64,000 bases of DNA from Streptomyces sp. NBC_00271. GTDB lineage: Bacteria > Actinomycetota > Actinomycetes > Streptomycetales > Streptomycetaceae. Location of the stretch: the NCBI RefSeq assembly GCF_036178845.1, contig NZ_CP108070.1, forward strand, positions 372,001 to 436,000. The letters are read 5' to 3'. Below the pieces are notes generated by a model, which was not told the DNA's origin, ran no database searches, and saw only the letters and a program-made list of their open reading frames with translations. Positions 36,781 to 44,562 of the stretch are shown here, piece after piece. The position numbers and the translations under genes are program-made. The stretch's first letter is position 1, and each line of letters starts with the position of its first letter.

Positions 36781-37377
36781 TCAGAACTTGCCCATGTGCT
36801 CCACAGTGCGATGCCCCAGCTGCTGGCTGAACGTCGCACAGAAGCCGACGGAGAGTGGCGGCCAGCCCCAGAAGTCGAAGGCGAGGGCACCCACCGCGAA
36901 ATTGGACTCCCATTGCCACTCTGTGACCGAGACCGAGGCACCGCAGGCGGGGCAGGGGGCACTCCCCTCGCCCGTTTCCTTCCAGGCCGCGATGCCGTCC
37001 TTGAACGGCTGCCAGACATCCTCGTCTGCCTCGAACTCCTCGGGATAGTTGATGATCACGGTCTTGTTTTCGCACCGTGGACAGACGGCGTACTCCGCAT
37101 CGTCCGCTCCCTGACCGCCCACGTGGTAGTCGCGCCCAACGACGACGGCCACCGGGCCCGGCAGCCAGTCCGGGTCCGATGAGTCGGCAACGGCCCGCGC
37201 CCAGTTAGGTCCTGGCACATAGCCCTCGTCCACGGTCAGGCTGTACACCCCGTCGCTGGAAACCTCACGCGTGATCAGGCCCTCAGTGACCATCCAGGTG
37301 ACCATCCGCTCCGCCAGCGGCCCGGCCTCCTCGCCGGTCACCTCGACGTCGACGATCCGCTCAAAGAAGTCACCCAT
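36781..37377 (-). CDS. conserved hypothetical protein with zinc ribbon
   Basis: The 198-residue soluble product begins MGDFFERIVDVEVTGEEAGP. Two Cys pairs, CPRCENK near residue 99 and CPACGAS near residue 141, should form a zinc ribbon. The C-terminus FDFWGWPPLSVGF...GHRTVEHMGKF is well preserved and known to me from Streptomyces proteins without assigned function. It is probably cytoplasmic. It lies between two CRISPR pieces and faces no clear operon partner. Confidence 0.65.
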   Translation of the reverse strand: MGDFFERIVDVEVTGEEAGPLAERMVTWMVTEGLITREVSSDGVYSLTVDEGYVPGPNWARAVADSSDPDWLPGPVAVVVGRDYHVGGQGADDAEYAVCPRCENKTVIINYPEEFEADEDVWQPFKDGIAAWKETGEGSAPCPACGASVSVTEWQWESNFAVGALAFDFWGWPPLSVGFCATFSQQLGHRTVEHMGKF

Positions 37378-37522
37378 CGCCTCCCCCTCCTATTCATCAG
37401 TCCCGGATACTGTGTCACCACGCTCTGACACCAGCCCCGGCACCGGTGAGGGAATCAGGCGCGGGAGGTGCTCGCAGCTCCTGACCCCGCGACTGCCATT
37501 CCGTCACCTCACGAGCCGCATT

Positions 37523-37917
37523 TCGTGGTAGCCCCAGGCGGGGGTGAGCCGGCGATCACCGAACTCGGCGGCGCGTTCGGTGAGTCTTCCCCGCACAGGC
37601 GGGGGTGAACCGGTCGACACCGCGTTCGAGGAGCAGCGCGGCCCGTCCTCCCCGCGCAGGCGGGGGTGAACCGGTCTGGCCGTAGCCCCAGACCTCCCAT
37701 ATGCGGTCCTCCCCGCGCAGGCGTGGGTGAGCCGTCGTGGAGCACGCCCGCGCCGACGCCAGCGACGTCATACCCGCGCAGGCGTGGGTGAGCCGTCGCC
37801 ATCGCCCTCCGCGAATCCGACGCGACCGTCCTCCCCGCGCAGGCAGGGGTGAGCCGTAGCCGGTGACGTAGTCGCTGCGGCGGGCGTGGTCCTCCCTGCG
37901 CAGGCGGGGGTGAGCCG
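37523..37917 (+). CRISPR. type I-E-like CRISPR array, 7 repeats, 6 spacers of 32 nt
   Basis: Repeats of 29 nt start at 37523 (5' half degenerate), 37584, 37645, 37706, 37767, 37828 and 37889, each followed by a 32-nt spacer. The consensus begins GTCCTCCCCGCGCAGGCG and ends GGGTGAGCCG, with a palindromic core (CCCCGC/GCGGGG) as in actinobacterial I-E repeats. Nearly every repeat carries its own substitutions, so the array is decaying. After the last repeat, unrelated DNA and the IS30 element begin near 37950-37985. No cas gene lies in the window. Confidence 0.88.
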
Positions 37918-39044
37918 CCGGACGACCTCGTGCTGGCTCTGACAACTCGAGCTGGCCCCGGTCGTCAGCTTGGGTTCTATAGGTCGTTGCAACACCTGCC
38001 CTGAGGGATGTTGCGATGACCAAGCCGCGCCGGAAGCCCAAGAAGCCTGGACCTGCCCCGCTCGCCGAGAGGCGTGATCAATACCTTCGGCTCATGGCGC
38101 AGGGAATGAGTAACTCGGCCGCGTGCCGCGAGGTGGGTATCAACCGTAGGACCGGGACCCGGTGGAGGTACGGACGGAAGGTCGTTGACCGGGCAGGCCG
38201 CGAACGCGTCTACTCGCCGATCGCCGAACAGCGGGACATCGTCGAGGTGTCGCCGCGCTATCTGTCCGAGGACGAGCGGATCGTCATCGCCGACCTGCTC
38301 CGGGCCAAGAAGTCCCTGCGCGCCATCGCCCGCGACCCCGCCACGATCAGCCGCAACCGCGACCCGCGCACCGGCAAGTACCACCCGTTTCAGGCCCAGC
38401 GGCGAGCTGCCGTGCGCCGCACCCGCTCGAAGGAGGGAAAGATACGGCGCGATCCGGAGCTGAAGGAGTTCATCCAGCAGCACCTGGACCGCCGTTGGAG
38501 CCCGGAGCAGATCAGCCAGATCCTGCGTGCCGCCTTCCCGGACGAACCGGACCGCCACCTGGCGCACGAAACCATCTACCAGGCGATCTACCTGCCGCAC
38601 CGCGGCGGCCTGGAACACAAGCCTGGCCTGCTGCGATCCGGCCGCCGCGCCCGACGCCGCATTGATGAGCGCGCCACCCGCTTCATCGCCCCAGGCACCC
38701 TGATCAACCAGCGCCCGGCCGAAGCCACAGACCGCCAGATCGCCGGTCATTGGGAGGGCGACCTCATAGTCGGCCAGGGCAATAGATCGGCCATCGGCAC
38801 TCTGGTCGACCGCGCCACCCGCTACGTCAAGCTCCTGCACCTGCCCGACGGCCGGGGAGCCGAGCACGTCCGCGACGCCCTCCTGCACGCCTTCGCCGAA
38901 CTCCCCGCCGAGCTCGCCCGCTCGCTGACCTGGGATCAGGGCAGCGAAATGGGCTGACACGACGAGTTCACCCGCGCCACTGACATACCGATCTACTTCT
39001 GCGAGCCGGCCAGCCCATGGCAGCGCGGCTCCAACGAGAACACC

Positions 39045-39293
39045 TATTGGTGCAGCCTTGGCAGGCCGGGCTTCTTCGACGGGAGGGGTTCGGCGGGACC
39101 GCTGGGTGACTCGGAGAACACGTGCCGGAAGGCTTTCCGTTGAGATGTCCACGGCGGTCCACAGGACGAGGGCCCTGGCCGGGAGTGACTTGATAGAAGC
39201 CTGCTGAGCCGTCAACTCGCAATAGGTCTGTCCCCTGGCCGGGGCCCTCGCATCTGTCCCGTCATCCGCGGCAGCAGACAAGAGGACAACTCG
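39045..39293 (+). other. left end (LE) of the IS110-family element
   Basis: This 249-bp non-coding region lies between the left junction and the transposase start. The other end after the transposase is only 11 bp. In the IS110 subgroup the long left end encodes the guide (bridge) RNA. Confidence 0.75.
39061..39255 (+). ncRNA. candidate bridge RNA (seekRNA) of the IS110 element
   Basis: Two hairpin loops hold guide sequences. Target loop: outer stem GGACCGC/GCGGTCC (39096-39102 with 39154-39160), left guide GAGAACAC (39114-39121), inner hairpin GCC-GGAA-GGC (39124-39133), right guide CCGTTG (39137-39142). Left guide equals the left flank of the insertion; right guide is complementary to CAACGG of the right flank. 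Donor loop: outer stem CGAGGGCCC/GGGCCCTCG (39167-39175 with 39242-39250), guide ATAGAAGC (39193-39200) equals the right element end (40354-40361), and CAATAGG (39220-39226) is complementary to CCTATTG at the left end (39043-39049). RNA ends are approximate. Confidence 0.75.
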
Positions 39294-40352
39294 ATGGCGA
39301 CAGTGGGGATCGACCCGCACAAGCACGTCCATGTCGCAGTGGCGATCGGTGCAGACGGTCGGCGAGTCAGCCGGCCCCTGACCATCAAGAACGACGCGAC
39401 GATGATCGGCGTGCTGCTCAAGTGGATCCGCTCGATCGCCGACGGCATGCCCGTCACCTGGGCGATCGAGGACGGCCGTGGCTTCGCCCGCCGACTGGCC
39501 GACGGTCTGCTGCTGGCCGGCCACGAGGTGGTCTGGGTTCCCACCCGTCTGATGGCCGCGCACCGCAAACTGCACGCCGCCACCGGTTCCAAGTCCGACC
39601 CCGTCGACGCCGTCGCGGTCGCCCACGCCGCCATGGCCACCTCCGGCCTGGACCGTCACCGCATTGATGAGCGCGTGCGCGAGCTGCGCGTTCTGGTCGA
39701 CTCCCGCGGCGACCTCGTCCGACGCCGCACCATGGTGATCAACCAGACCAAGGCATACACGCACCTGTGGCTCGACCACGCCCCGGGCGACCTCACCCGC
39801 CGGCCTGGCATGACCTCGCTGACGGCACTGCTGGAGACCACGGAAATGAGCGCCCACGTCCGCCGGGTGCTGGCCGAGATGATCACGGAGATAGACGAGC
39901 TGAACAAACGCGTCCGCGGACTCGAGGCCACGATCCGGGAACTGGTCGCCCCGCTGGCACCCGCGTTGCTGGAGATCACGGGGATCAGCCACGTCTCCGC
40001 GGCGGTCCTGCTCGCCGAGATCGGCGACATCACCCGCTTCACCAGCTCAGCAAAGCTCGCCCGCTACACCGGAACCGCACCGATCCCGGTCTACTCCTCC
40101 GACAAGGAACGCTACCGACTGCACCGAGGCGGCAACCGGCGACTCAACAGCGTGCTCTACACGACGTCCATCGTCCAGCAGCGATTCCACCCGGGCGCAC
40201 GAGCACTCCTGGCCCGTCACGAGCCCGCCAAGGGAGCCCGCGGAGCCCGACGCATCCTCAAACGCCACCTGATCGACGTCATCCACCGCGCCATGACCCA
40301 AGACCGAGCCTCCTGGCAGCACCACATCACCCAACACCAGATCACCGCTTGA
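39294..40352 (+). CDS. IS110-family transposase (DEDD recombinase)
   Basis: The intact 352-residue protein starts MATVGIDPHKHVHVAVAIGA, the first Asp of the RuvC-like DEDD domain. WAIEDGRGFARRL carries the Glu, and GSKSDPVDAVAVAHAA holds the two later Asp residues. The C-terminal Transposase_20 domain has EITGISHVSAAVLLAEIGDI and TGTAPIPVYSSDKERYRLHR, with the catalytic-type Ser region SSDK and a following RGGNRRLNSVLY. The enzyme recombines DNA guided by a bridge RNA made from the element. The frame is complete, with AAGAGGA before the ATG, so the element may be active. Confidence 0.9.
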   Translation: MATVGIDPHKHVHVAVAIGADGRRVSRPLTIKNDATMIGVLLKWIRSIADGMPVTWAIEDGRGFARRLADGLLLAGHEVVWVPTRLMAAHRKLHAATGSKSDPVDAVAVAHAAMATSGLDRHRIDERVRELRVLVDSRGDLVRRRTMVINQTKAYTHLWLDHAPGDLTRRPGMTSLTALLETTEMSAHVRRVLAEMITEIDELNKRVRGLEATIRELVAPLAPALLEITGISHVSAAVLLAEIGDITRFTSSAKLARYTGTAPIPVYSSDKERYRLHRGGNRRLNSVLYTTSIVQQRFHPGARALLARHEPAKGARGARRILKRHLIDVIHRAMTQDRASWQHHITQHQITA

Positions 40353-40710
40353 CATAGAAGCGTCAACGGCCTGCTCCGGCAGTACTTCCCCATGGGCACA
40401 GACCTGTCGATCTACAGCGCCGAGGACCTGGGCTACGTCGCCGCCGAACTCAACGACCGCCCCCGCAAGATCCTCGGCTGGCGGACACCCGCCGAGCTCT
40501 TCACTAAGCTCGTCGCAACACTGGAGTGATCACGTGTTGCGACGCTCTCTGGAATCCGCCCAGCGGGATTCGGCCCCACTGAGCGACCTTCTGGGCTTGA
40601 TCTGGCAACGAGATTTGGCCCCACCCGCGGGAGGGGCTGCTGGCCGTGGGTTCGACTGCTCGCGGCGATAATCGGTCGCTGCCCTCTGGGCCTGCTGATA
40701 GACATGTGAG

Positions 40711-41247
40711 ATGGCGGGTGACGATTCCAGCGAATCTCAAGCAGGGTGGTCGGGACTGATCGTGAGGGTTCCGGAGGCGGAACCTGCTGTTCGAGCATGG
40801 CGGGACCGGCTGGACCCCTCGGCTCGTGGGGGTGTCCCGGCGCATGTCACCGTGCTCTTCCCGTTCCTCGACGAAAGCCGCATCGACAGGGACACCTGCG
40901 CTGCCATCGGTGAGGTAATCGGGCATCACAGGTCCTTCGAGGCCCGGTTCGAGCACTGCGGGCGGTTCCCCGGGATTCTGTATCTCACCCCCGAGCCGGA
41001 CGCATCGTTCCGCCGGCTCACGGAGGCGATCGCGGACCGGTGGCCGGAGGCCCCGCCCTTCGGTGGGCAGTTCGACGACATCGTCCCGCATCTGACTATC
41101 GCCCAGGGCCAAGACGATGCCGTCCTGGAGGAAGCTGAGGCCGACCTTCGCGGCAGGCTTCCCGTCACTGCCCGCGTATCGTCGGTCGATCTCTTGGTCC
41201 ATGACGGATTGCGCTGGCAGCGGCGGGCGTCGTTTGCGCTCGGTTGA
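40711..41247 (+). CDS. 2'-5' RNA ligase / 2H phosphoesterase family protein
   Basis: The 178-residue product has the two H-x-T motifs of the 2H superfamily: VPAHVTVLFPF at residues 42-52 and IVPHLTIAQG at about residues 129-138. Strands around them (GWSGLIVRVPEAEPAVRAWR and SSVDLLVHDGLRWQ) fit the bilobal fold. Members hydrolyse or join 2'-5' or cyclic phosphates in RNA or nucleotides. It lies between the IS30/IS110 nest and a CRISPR remnant; no functional link is shown. Confidence 0.82.
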   Translation: MAGDDSSESQAGWSGLIVRVPEAEPAVRAWRDRLDPSARGGVPAHVTVLFPFLDESRIDRDTCAAIGEVIGHHRSFEARFEHCGRFPGILYLTPEPDASFRRLTEAIADRWPEAPPFGGQFDDIVPHLTIAQGQDDAVLEEAEADLRGRLPVTARVSSVDLLVHDGLRWQRRASFALG

Positions 41248-41338
41248 CGCCGCCGCCAACACCGGTGGAGCCACCCCTGACCGTCAAGTGGAGCCACGAA
41301 CCGCTGTCAAATCCACTGGTGCCATTCGCCAACCTCAA

Positions 41339-41555
41339 GTCCTCCCCGCGCAGGCGGGGGTGTCGAGAGGGGATGAGCCGTCAACGTGCCAGTTCTCAAT
41401 GGAGTGTTGACAGTCCTTCCCAGGGGGTGAGCCGGTGGAGCCGTTGTCGTCTCGCTGCTCGCGCCGGTCCTCCCCGCGCAGGCGGGGGTCAGCCGAACGC
41501 GCCGTTCTGCCGCGGGTGTTCCTTGACATCCTCCCCGCGCGGGCAGGGTGAGCCG
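41339..41555 (+). CRISPR. second CRISPR remnant, 4 repeats, 3 spacers of 32 nt
   Basis: Repeat 1 (41339-41380) is stretched in the same way as at 34574-34615. Spacer 41381-41412 matches 34616-34647 at 29 of 32 positions. Repeat 2 (41413-41434) has lost 7 nt. Spacer 41435-41466, repeat 41467-41495, spacer 41496-41527 and a shortened repeat 41528-41555 follow. Same repeat family and orientation as the main array. Confidence 0.8.
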
Positions 41556-41616
41556 GCGTAAGTTCGTCAGCTCGAACGGCTCAGCCCGTCCTCCCCTCGG
41601 AGGCCCCGACCGTGGG

Positions 41617-42030
41617 TCAGATCGGGGGCTGCGTGTCGGAGGATTCACGTGCTGGGCGCCCGGCTCGTACGAAGTCGATGTATTCGTCTTGTGCCAGGCC
41701 GGTGTTGACCCATCGGCCGCTGACCGCCCCCGCGCGACTCGCAGCCTCGGCTAGGGCGGTCAGCGGGTCGTCCGCAGTGGTGACCAGGCGACCGAACTCT
41801 TCCTCTTCGTCGTCCAGGTCGAGCGGTGGGAACTCGACGAGGTCCATGAAGCCCTGGTGGCCGACATCCTGGGCGGTGTGGAGGAAGACCTCGTAACGTC
41901 CGGAAGCTGGTCTGACCTCGACCCAGCGGACACCAGGCCGTTCTGGCCAGCCGGTGGGGCCCAGAAACTGCTCGACGGACCGACCTCGCCTCAGTGCTCC
42001 AACGGCGAAGGCGTCTAACAAATAGCGCAT
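41617..42030 (-). CDS. hypothetical protein
   Basis: The 137-residue soluble product starts MRYLLDAFAVGALRRGRSVE and includes GVRWVEVRPASGRYEVFLHT, DLVEFPPLDLDDEEEEFGRL and WVNTGLAQDEYIDFVRAGRP. It is acidic in the middle. I recall such proteins as uncharacterised, perhaps immunity-type, next to SUKH genes in Streptomyces. It is directly downstream of the SUKH-like gene in the same direction. Confidence 0.55.
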   Translation of the reverse strand: MRYLLDAFAVGALRRGRSVEQFLGPTGWPERPGVRWVEVRPASGRYEVFLHTAQDVGHQGFMDLVEFPPLDLDDEEEEFGRLVTTADDPLTALAEAASRAGAVSGRWVNTGLAQDEYIDFVRAGRPARESSDTQPPI

Positions 42031-42162
42031 CTGTGCACCGTAGAGGATGGTCTCGTGCTGTCTGAAGCCGACCAGGGCAAAGGGCTAGGCACGGGTGAAA
42101 TCCGGCTCCTGAGGATCCGAATCCTCACCCGGCTTCGAGTCAGCTCGCCCTTCGACCAGCCG

Positions 42163-42666
42163 TCAGAGCCGGCCGCTGATCTGCCGAGAGAGCCCCTCGA
42201 AGAACTCCTGAAGACTGGCCGCGGCAAGGTCGAACTGATCGAACCACGAGGATGTGGTCGACCTCCAGACCCGCCCGGAGCCCGCCAGTGCGAACAGGTG
42301 CCCGCCCCCGTCGCTGGCGAATACCAGGGCGGGCTCTTCCCCGTCGATCTGGATGGCCCCGTACTCGCGGAAGTGGTCCGCGACCAGCAAGGCCGGGTGG
42401 ACGAAGTAGCCGTTCTCCACATCGGGCAAGGAGACCTCGTCGATCACCCAGTACATCGTGGTCAGGTCCGAGGGAATCGGCGTCAGCTCCACGAGCACGT
42501 CGGTGGCCTGATGGCTCGCCTCCGAAGCGTGCACGACCACGTTGCTTCCCGGCTCGAAGCCAAACCGTGCCTGGAACGACTCCATCAGCTTCGCGAGCGC
42601 CGCACCCGCCTGCTCACACCAGCCGCGAAGCCACTCGGCATCAAGCCGTTCGTCAGCCACGGTCAC
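42163..42666 (-). CDS. SUKH (SMI1/KNR4)-like protein
   Basis: The 167-residue product ends with a SUKH-like core: ALVFASDGGGHLFALAGSGR, VWRSTTSSWFDQFDLAAASL and QEFFEGLSRQISGRL. The N-terminal helices (WCEQAGAALAKLMESFQARF) precede a strand-rich part. SUKH proteins act as immunity proteins against polymorphic toxins or as general interaction modules. No toxin gene is adjacent, so it may be an orphan immunity gene. Confidence 0.6.
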   Translation of the reverse strand: MTVADERLDAEWLRGWCEQAGAALAKLMESFQARFGFEPGSNVVVHASEASHQATDVLVELTPIPSDLTTMYWVIDEVSLPDVENGYFVHPALLVADHFREYGAIQIDGEEPALVFASDGGGHLFALAGSGRVWRSTTSSWFDQFDLAAASLQEFFEGLSRQISGRL

Positions 42667-42916
42667 CCCCTCTTTCCTTCACCGAGGGCCCGCCCACACG
42701 AGTCCGGAAGAACCTACAGGAGCGTTCACGCCGATCCGGTCAGAGCCTTGAAATCGGCCACCTCCTGCTCGAGGGTGCCCCCAAACCTGCTCGATGGATC
42801 TCCCCACGTGGAAAGGCCATCGGACGGGCGCGAGGCGCACTTCTGAAGTGGGTGTATTTCGTTTGCCGCGCAGCGTAACCGCCACATAGGGTCACCGCGT
42901 CCCAGGAGGTGAGGCC

Positions 42917-43223
42917 GTGACCTCGTACGGCACGATCTTGATTCCCGTGCCGCTCGAACAGGCGGCCTCCGTCCTGCGCGAGGTCTGCACGGCCGGCTAC
43001 GCGACCCCCGCCGGGCCGAGATTCTGCCTCGCCCATCCGGACCGGTTCGTCGACGGCAATGGTGTCTTCGCGCTCGCCGGGCCGATCAGCACCGAGTTGG
43101 GCGTCCCGGTGCTGGCGGCCTTCCAGTACGACGGTGACCGACTGGAGTTGGAGGTCTGGCGGGACGGAGCTCGCGCCCACCGCTACGACTCCTGGCCGGA
43201 CTGCGACGATGAGAGCGCGCCGC
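42917..43223 (+). CDS. hypothetical protein, 3' end fused to a repeat-protein relic
   Basis: The protein-like part reads MTSYGTILIPVPLEQAASVL, REVCTAGYATPAGPRFCLAH, FALAGPISTELGVPVLAAFQ and LELEVWRDGARAHRYDSWPD. From about 43224 the frame turns into Ser/Pro-rich shadow sequence because the region codes for another protein in a different frame. GGAGG lies 6-7 nt before the GTG. I do not recognise the family. It may have lost its C-terminus. Confidence 0.45.
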
Positions 43224-43790
43224 TGCGCATGCCTTCGCGTGGCTCGACCTGCACAGCGGCCTCGGCGAGGCCCGCTTCGTCCTCACCTCCCTCCTCAAGC
43301 GGCCCGAACTCGCCCCCGAGCAGACCCGCCAGGCCCTCTCCACGGCCCTCACTTGGCTGAACGACAACGCCACCGCCCCGGGCGCACCCCTCCTCCTGCG
43401 CCCTCTCCTCTCCCACACCGGCCTCACCACTGTGGACGCCGCCTCGGTCATCTCCGTCGCCTTCGCCTGCCTCGACCGGTACGGCGCCCGCGCCCGCTTC
43501 GTCCTCGCCCCCTCCTCACCCACCCTGAACTCACTCCGGTCGACACCCACCGAGCGGTCACAGGCGCCCTGACCTGGCTCCAGGCCCACAGCACGACAGG
43601 CAAGGCAGACCTCGTCCTCACGGCTCTCCGCTCCCGCCTGTATCTCACGCCGGACGCGGCGGCACGACTGCGCGGCTATGACAACGCCGGGGAGGAGGGA
43701 TCGTCTGCGCCGTCGGCGTAGGGGTCTGATGTCACCGCCCTCGACGCTCTGCTGCGGGCTGGCGTCGACCCGGGCATGGGACATCACTGG
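43224..43790 (+). pseudogene. alpha-helical repeat protein fragment, frameshifted
   Basis: In two frames the forward strand shows repeats of about 35 residues: AFAWLDLHSGLGEARFVLTS, LLKRPELAPEQTRQALSTAL, TWLNDNATAPGAPLLLRPLL, FACLDRYGARARFVLAP, then after a frameshift near 43515 THPELTPVDTHRAVTGALTW. The pattern A-x-x-W-L-x-x-H, F-V-L-x-x-L-L resembles the tail repeats of Streptomyces NACHT/STAND-like ATPases. The N-terminal effector and ATPase parts are absent. Confidence 0.45.
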
Positions 43791-43820
43791 CCCTCAGCAG
43801 CAGTGGACTGGAAAGGCTTC

Positions 43821-43880
43821 CTAGTTCAGAGAAGTCACCAAACCAAAGCTGATGGCGCCCGACCAGACGGTTCGAGGCAT
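43821..43880 (-). pseudogene. N-terminal fragment of a Ku gene
   Basis: The reverse strand encodes MPRTVWSGAISFGLVTSLN and a stop. The first 16 residues are the invariant start of bacterial Ku. The rest of Ku is missing here. The truncated ku at 19090-19992 begins exactly with the residues that should follow (IPVKLM). Confidence 0.6.
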
Positions 43881-44177
43881 GCAGACCTCCGTGACGTGCC
43901 CCGAGAAGGCCAGCGTATGGGCGGCGGTGCGGTCCGGCATGCGCACAGGGAGGGAATGCGCACAGGCCAGCGCGGGGCGGAGAAGTGGTGTGCGGATGTC
44001 GTATGGCGGGCCGCGATGTCCGCAGGCCGGGGCGAGATAGCTGCCCCGGCCGGTCACACCGCGTACGGGAGCGACACCCGGGGTAGAAGAGTCGCATTGT
44101 TCGAATTATGTTCGATGCATTAGCGACAGTTCTGGCCATGTGGCTTGAACTGAGGCGCGTGTGATCGGAGGTGGACT

Positions 44178-44562
44178 GTGTCGGCCTCCGGGATTGCGCA
44201 CCTGCACGTCGCCTCCGGTTACTCGGCCCGCTACGGCGCCTCTCTCCCGCACACCCTCGTGCGCCGGGTCGCCGAGCGCGGCGTCACCGCGCTCGCGCTG
44301 ACCGACCGGGACACCGTGGCCGGCACGGTCCGCTTCGCGAAGGCCGCGGCCGCCGCTGGCATCCGGCCCGTCTTCGGGGTCGACCTCGCGGTCGCTCCGG
44401 CCGCCGAGCCCGCCCCGGGCAGTGGGCGGCGTCGGACACCGGTCCGCGGCGGCGCCCATGTCACCGAGCCGCGGTGGCGGATCACGCTGCTCGCGCAGAC
44501 CGCGGGCGGCTGGGCGCGGTTGTGCCGGATCGTGTCGGCCGCGCACGGAAGTCCGGTGGACG
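44178..44562 (+). pseudogene. DnaE2 (error-prone DNA polymerase III alpha) N-terminal fragment
   Basis: The frame reads IAHLHVASGYSARYGASLPH, VTALALTDRDTVAGTVRFAK, IRPVFGVDLAVAP, RRRTPVRGGAHVTEPRWRIT and ARLCRIVSAAHG. This is the PHP domain of DnaE2/ImuC-type polymerases with His and Asp metal-site residues. After about 128 residues it is joined to a CocE-type hydrolase in another frame. The start GTG at 44178 has GGAGG upstream. The full enzyme has over 1000 residues. Confidence 0.75.

Larger units (their letters stand above)
39045..40363 (+). mobile_element. IS110-family element, 1319 bp
   Basis: The junctions are fixed by the interrupted IS30 frame: left flank ends GAGAACACC at 39044 and right flank begins CAACGGCC at 40364, with one shared C. 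There are no inverted repeats and no clear target duplication, as expected for IS110. It carries one transposase and a long left non-coding end. Confidence 0.82.
38016..40529 (+). pseudogene. IS30-family transposase, nonsense mutation plus IS110 insertion
   Basis: The N-terminal HTH (GMSNSAACREVGINRRTGTR) and the catalytic core are readable: HWEGDLIVGQGNRSAIGTLV with the first Asp and LTWDQGSEMG with the second. A TGA at 38955-38957 stands where family members have Trp. The frame continues [20 protein letters not shown] and [11 protein letters not shown] up to 39044. It resumes after the IS110 element at 40364 with NGLLRQYFPMGTDLSIYSAE and ends at 40529. The insertion lies within the codons of the catalytic Glu motif (E-N-T-N-G). 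Confidence 0.82.
37985..40544. mobile_element. IS30-family element, interrupted by an IS110-family element
   Basis: Near-matching terminal repeats (CGTTGCAACAC at 37985-37995; GTGTTGCGACG at 40534-40544) bound the transposase. Without the 1319-bp IS110 insertion the element would be about 1.24 kb, normal for IS30. It lies at the end of the CRISPR array. Confidence 0.72.

Noticed and set aside
37977..39992. 671-codon reverse-strand frame across the IS30/IS110 region
   Set aside because: It is the shadow of two transposases on the forward strand; residue composition is unlike a protein and it crosses the element boundary.
40545..40710. continuation of the CRISPR array after the IS30 element
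   Set aside because: No repeat unit can be found in this stretch, so the IS30 element did not simply split the array.
34551..41560. cas genes near the CRISPR arrays
   Set aside because: All genes there were read; none resembles Cas1, Cas2, Cas3 or Cascade subunits. The 2H phosphoesterase and the HEAT protein are not Cas proteins.
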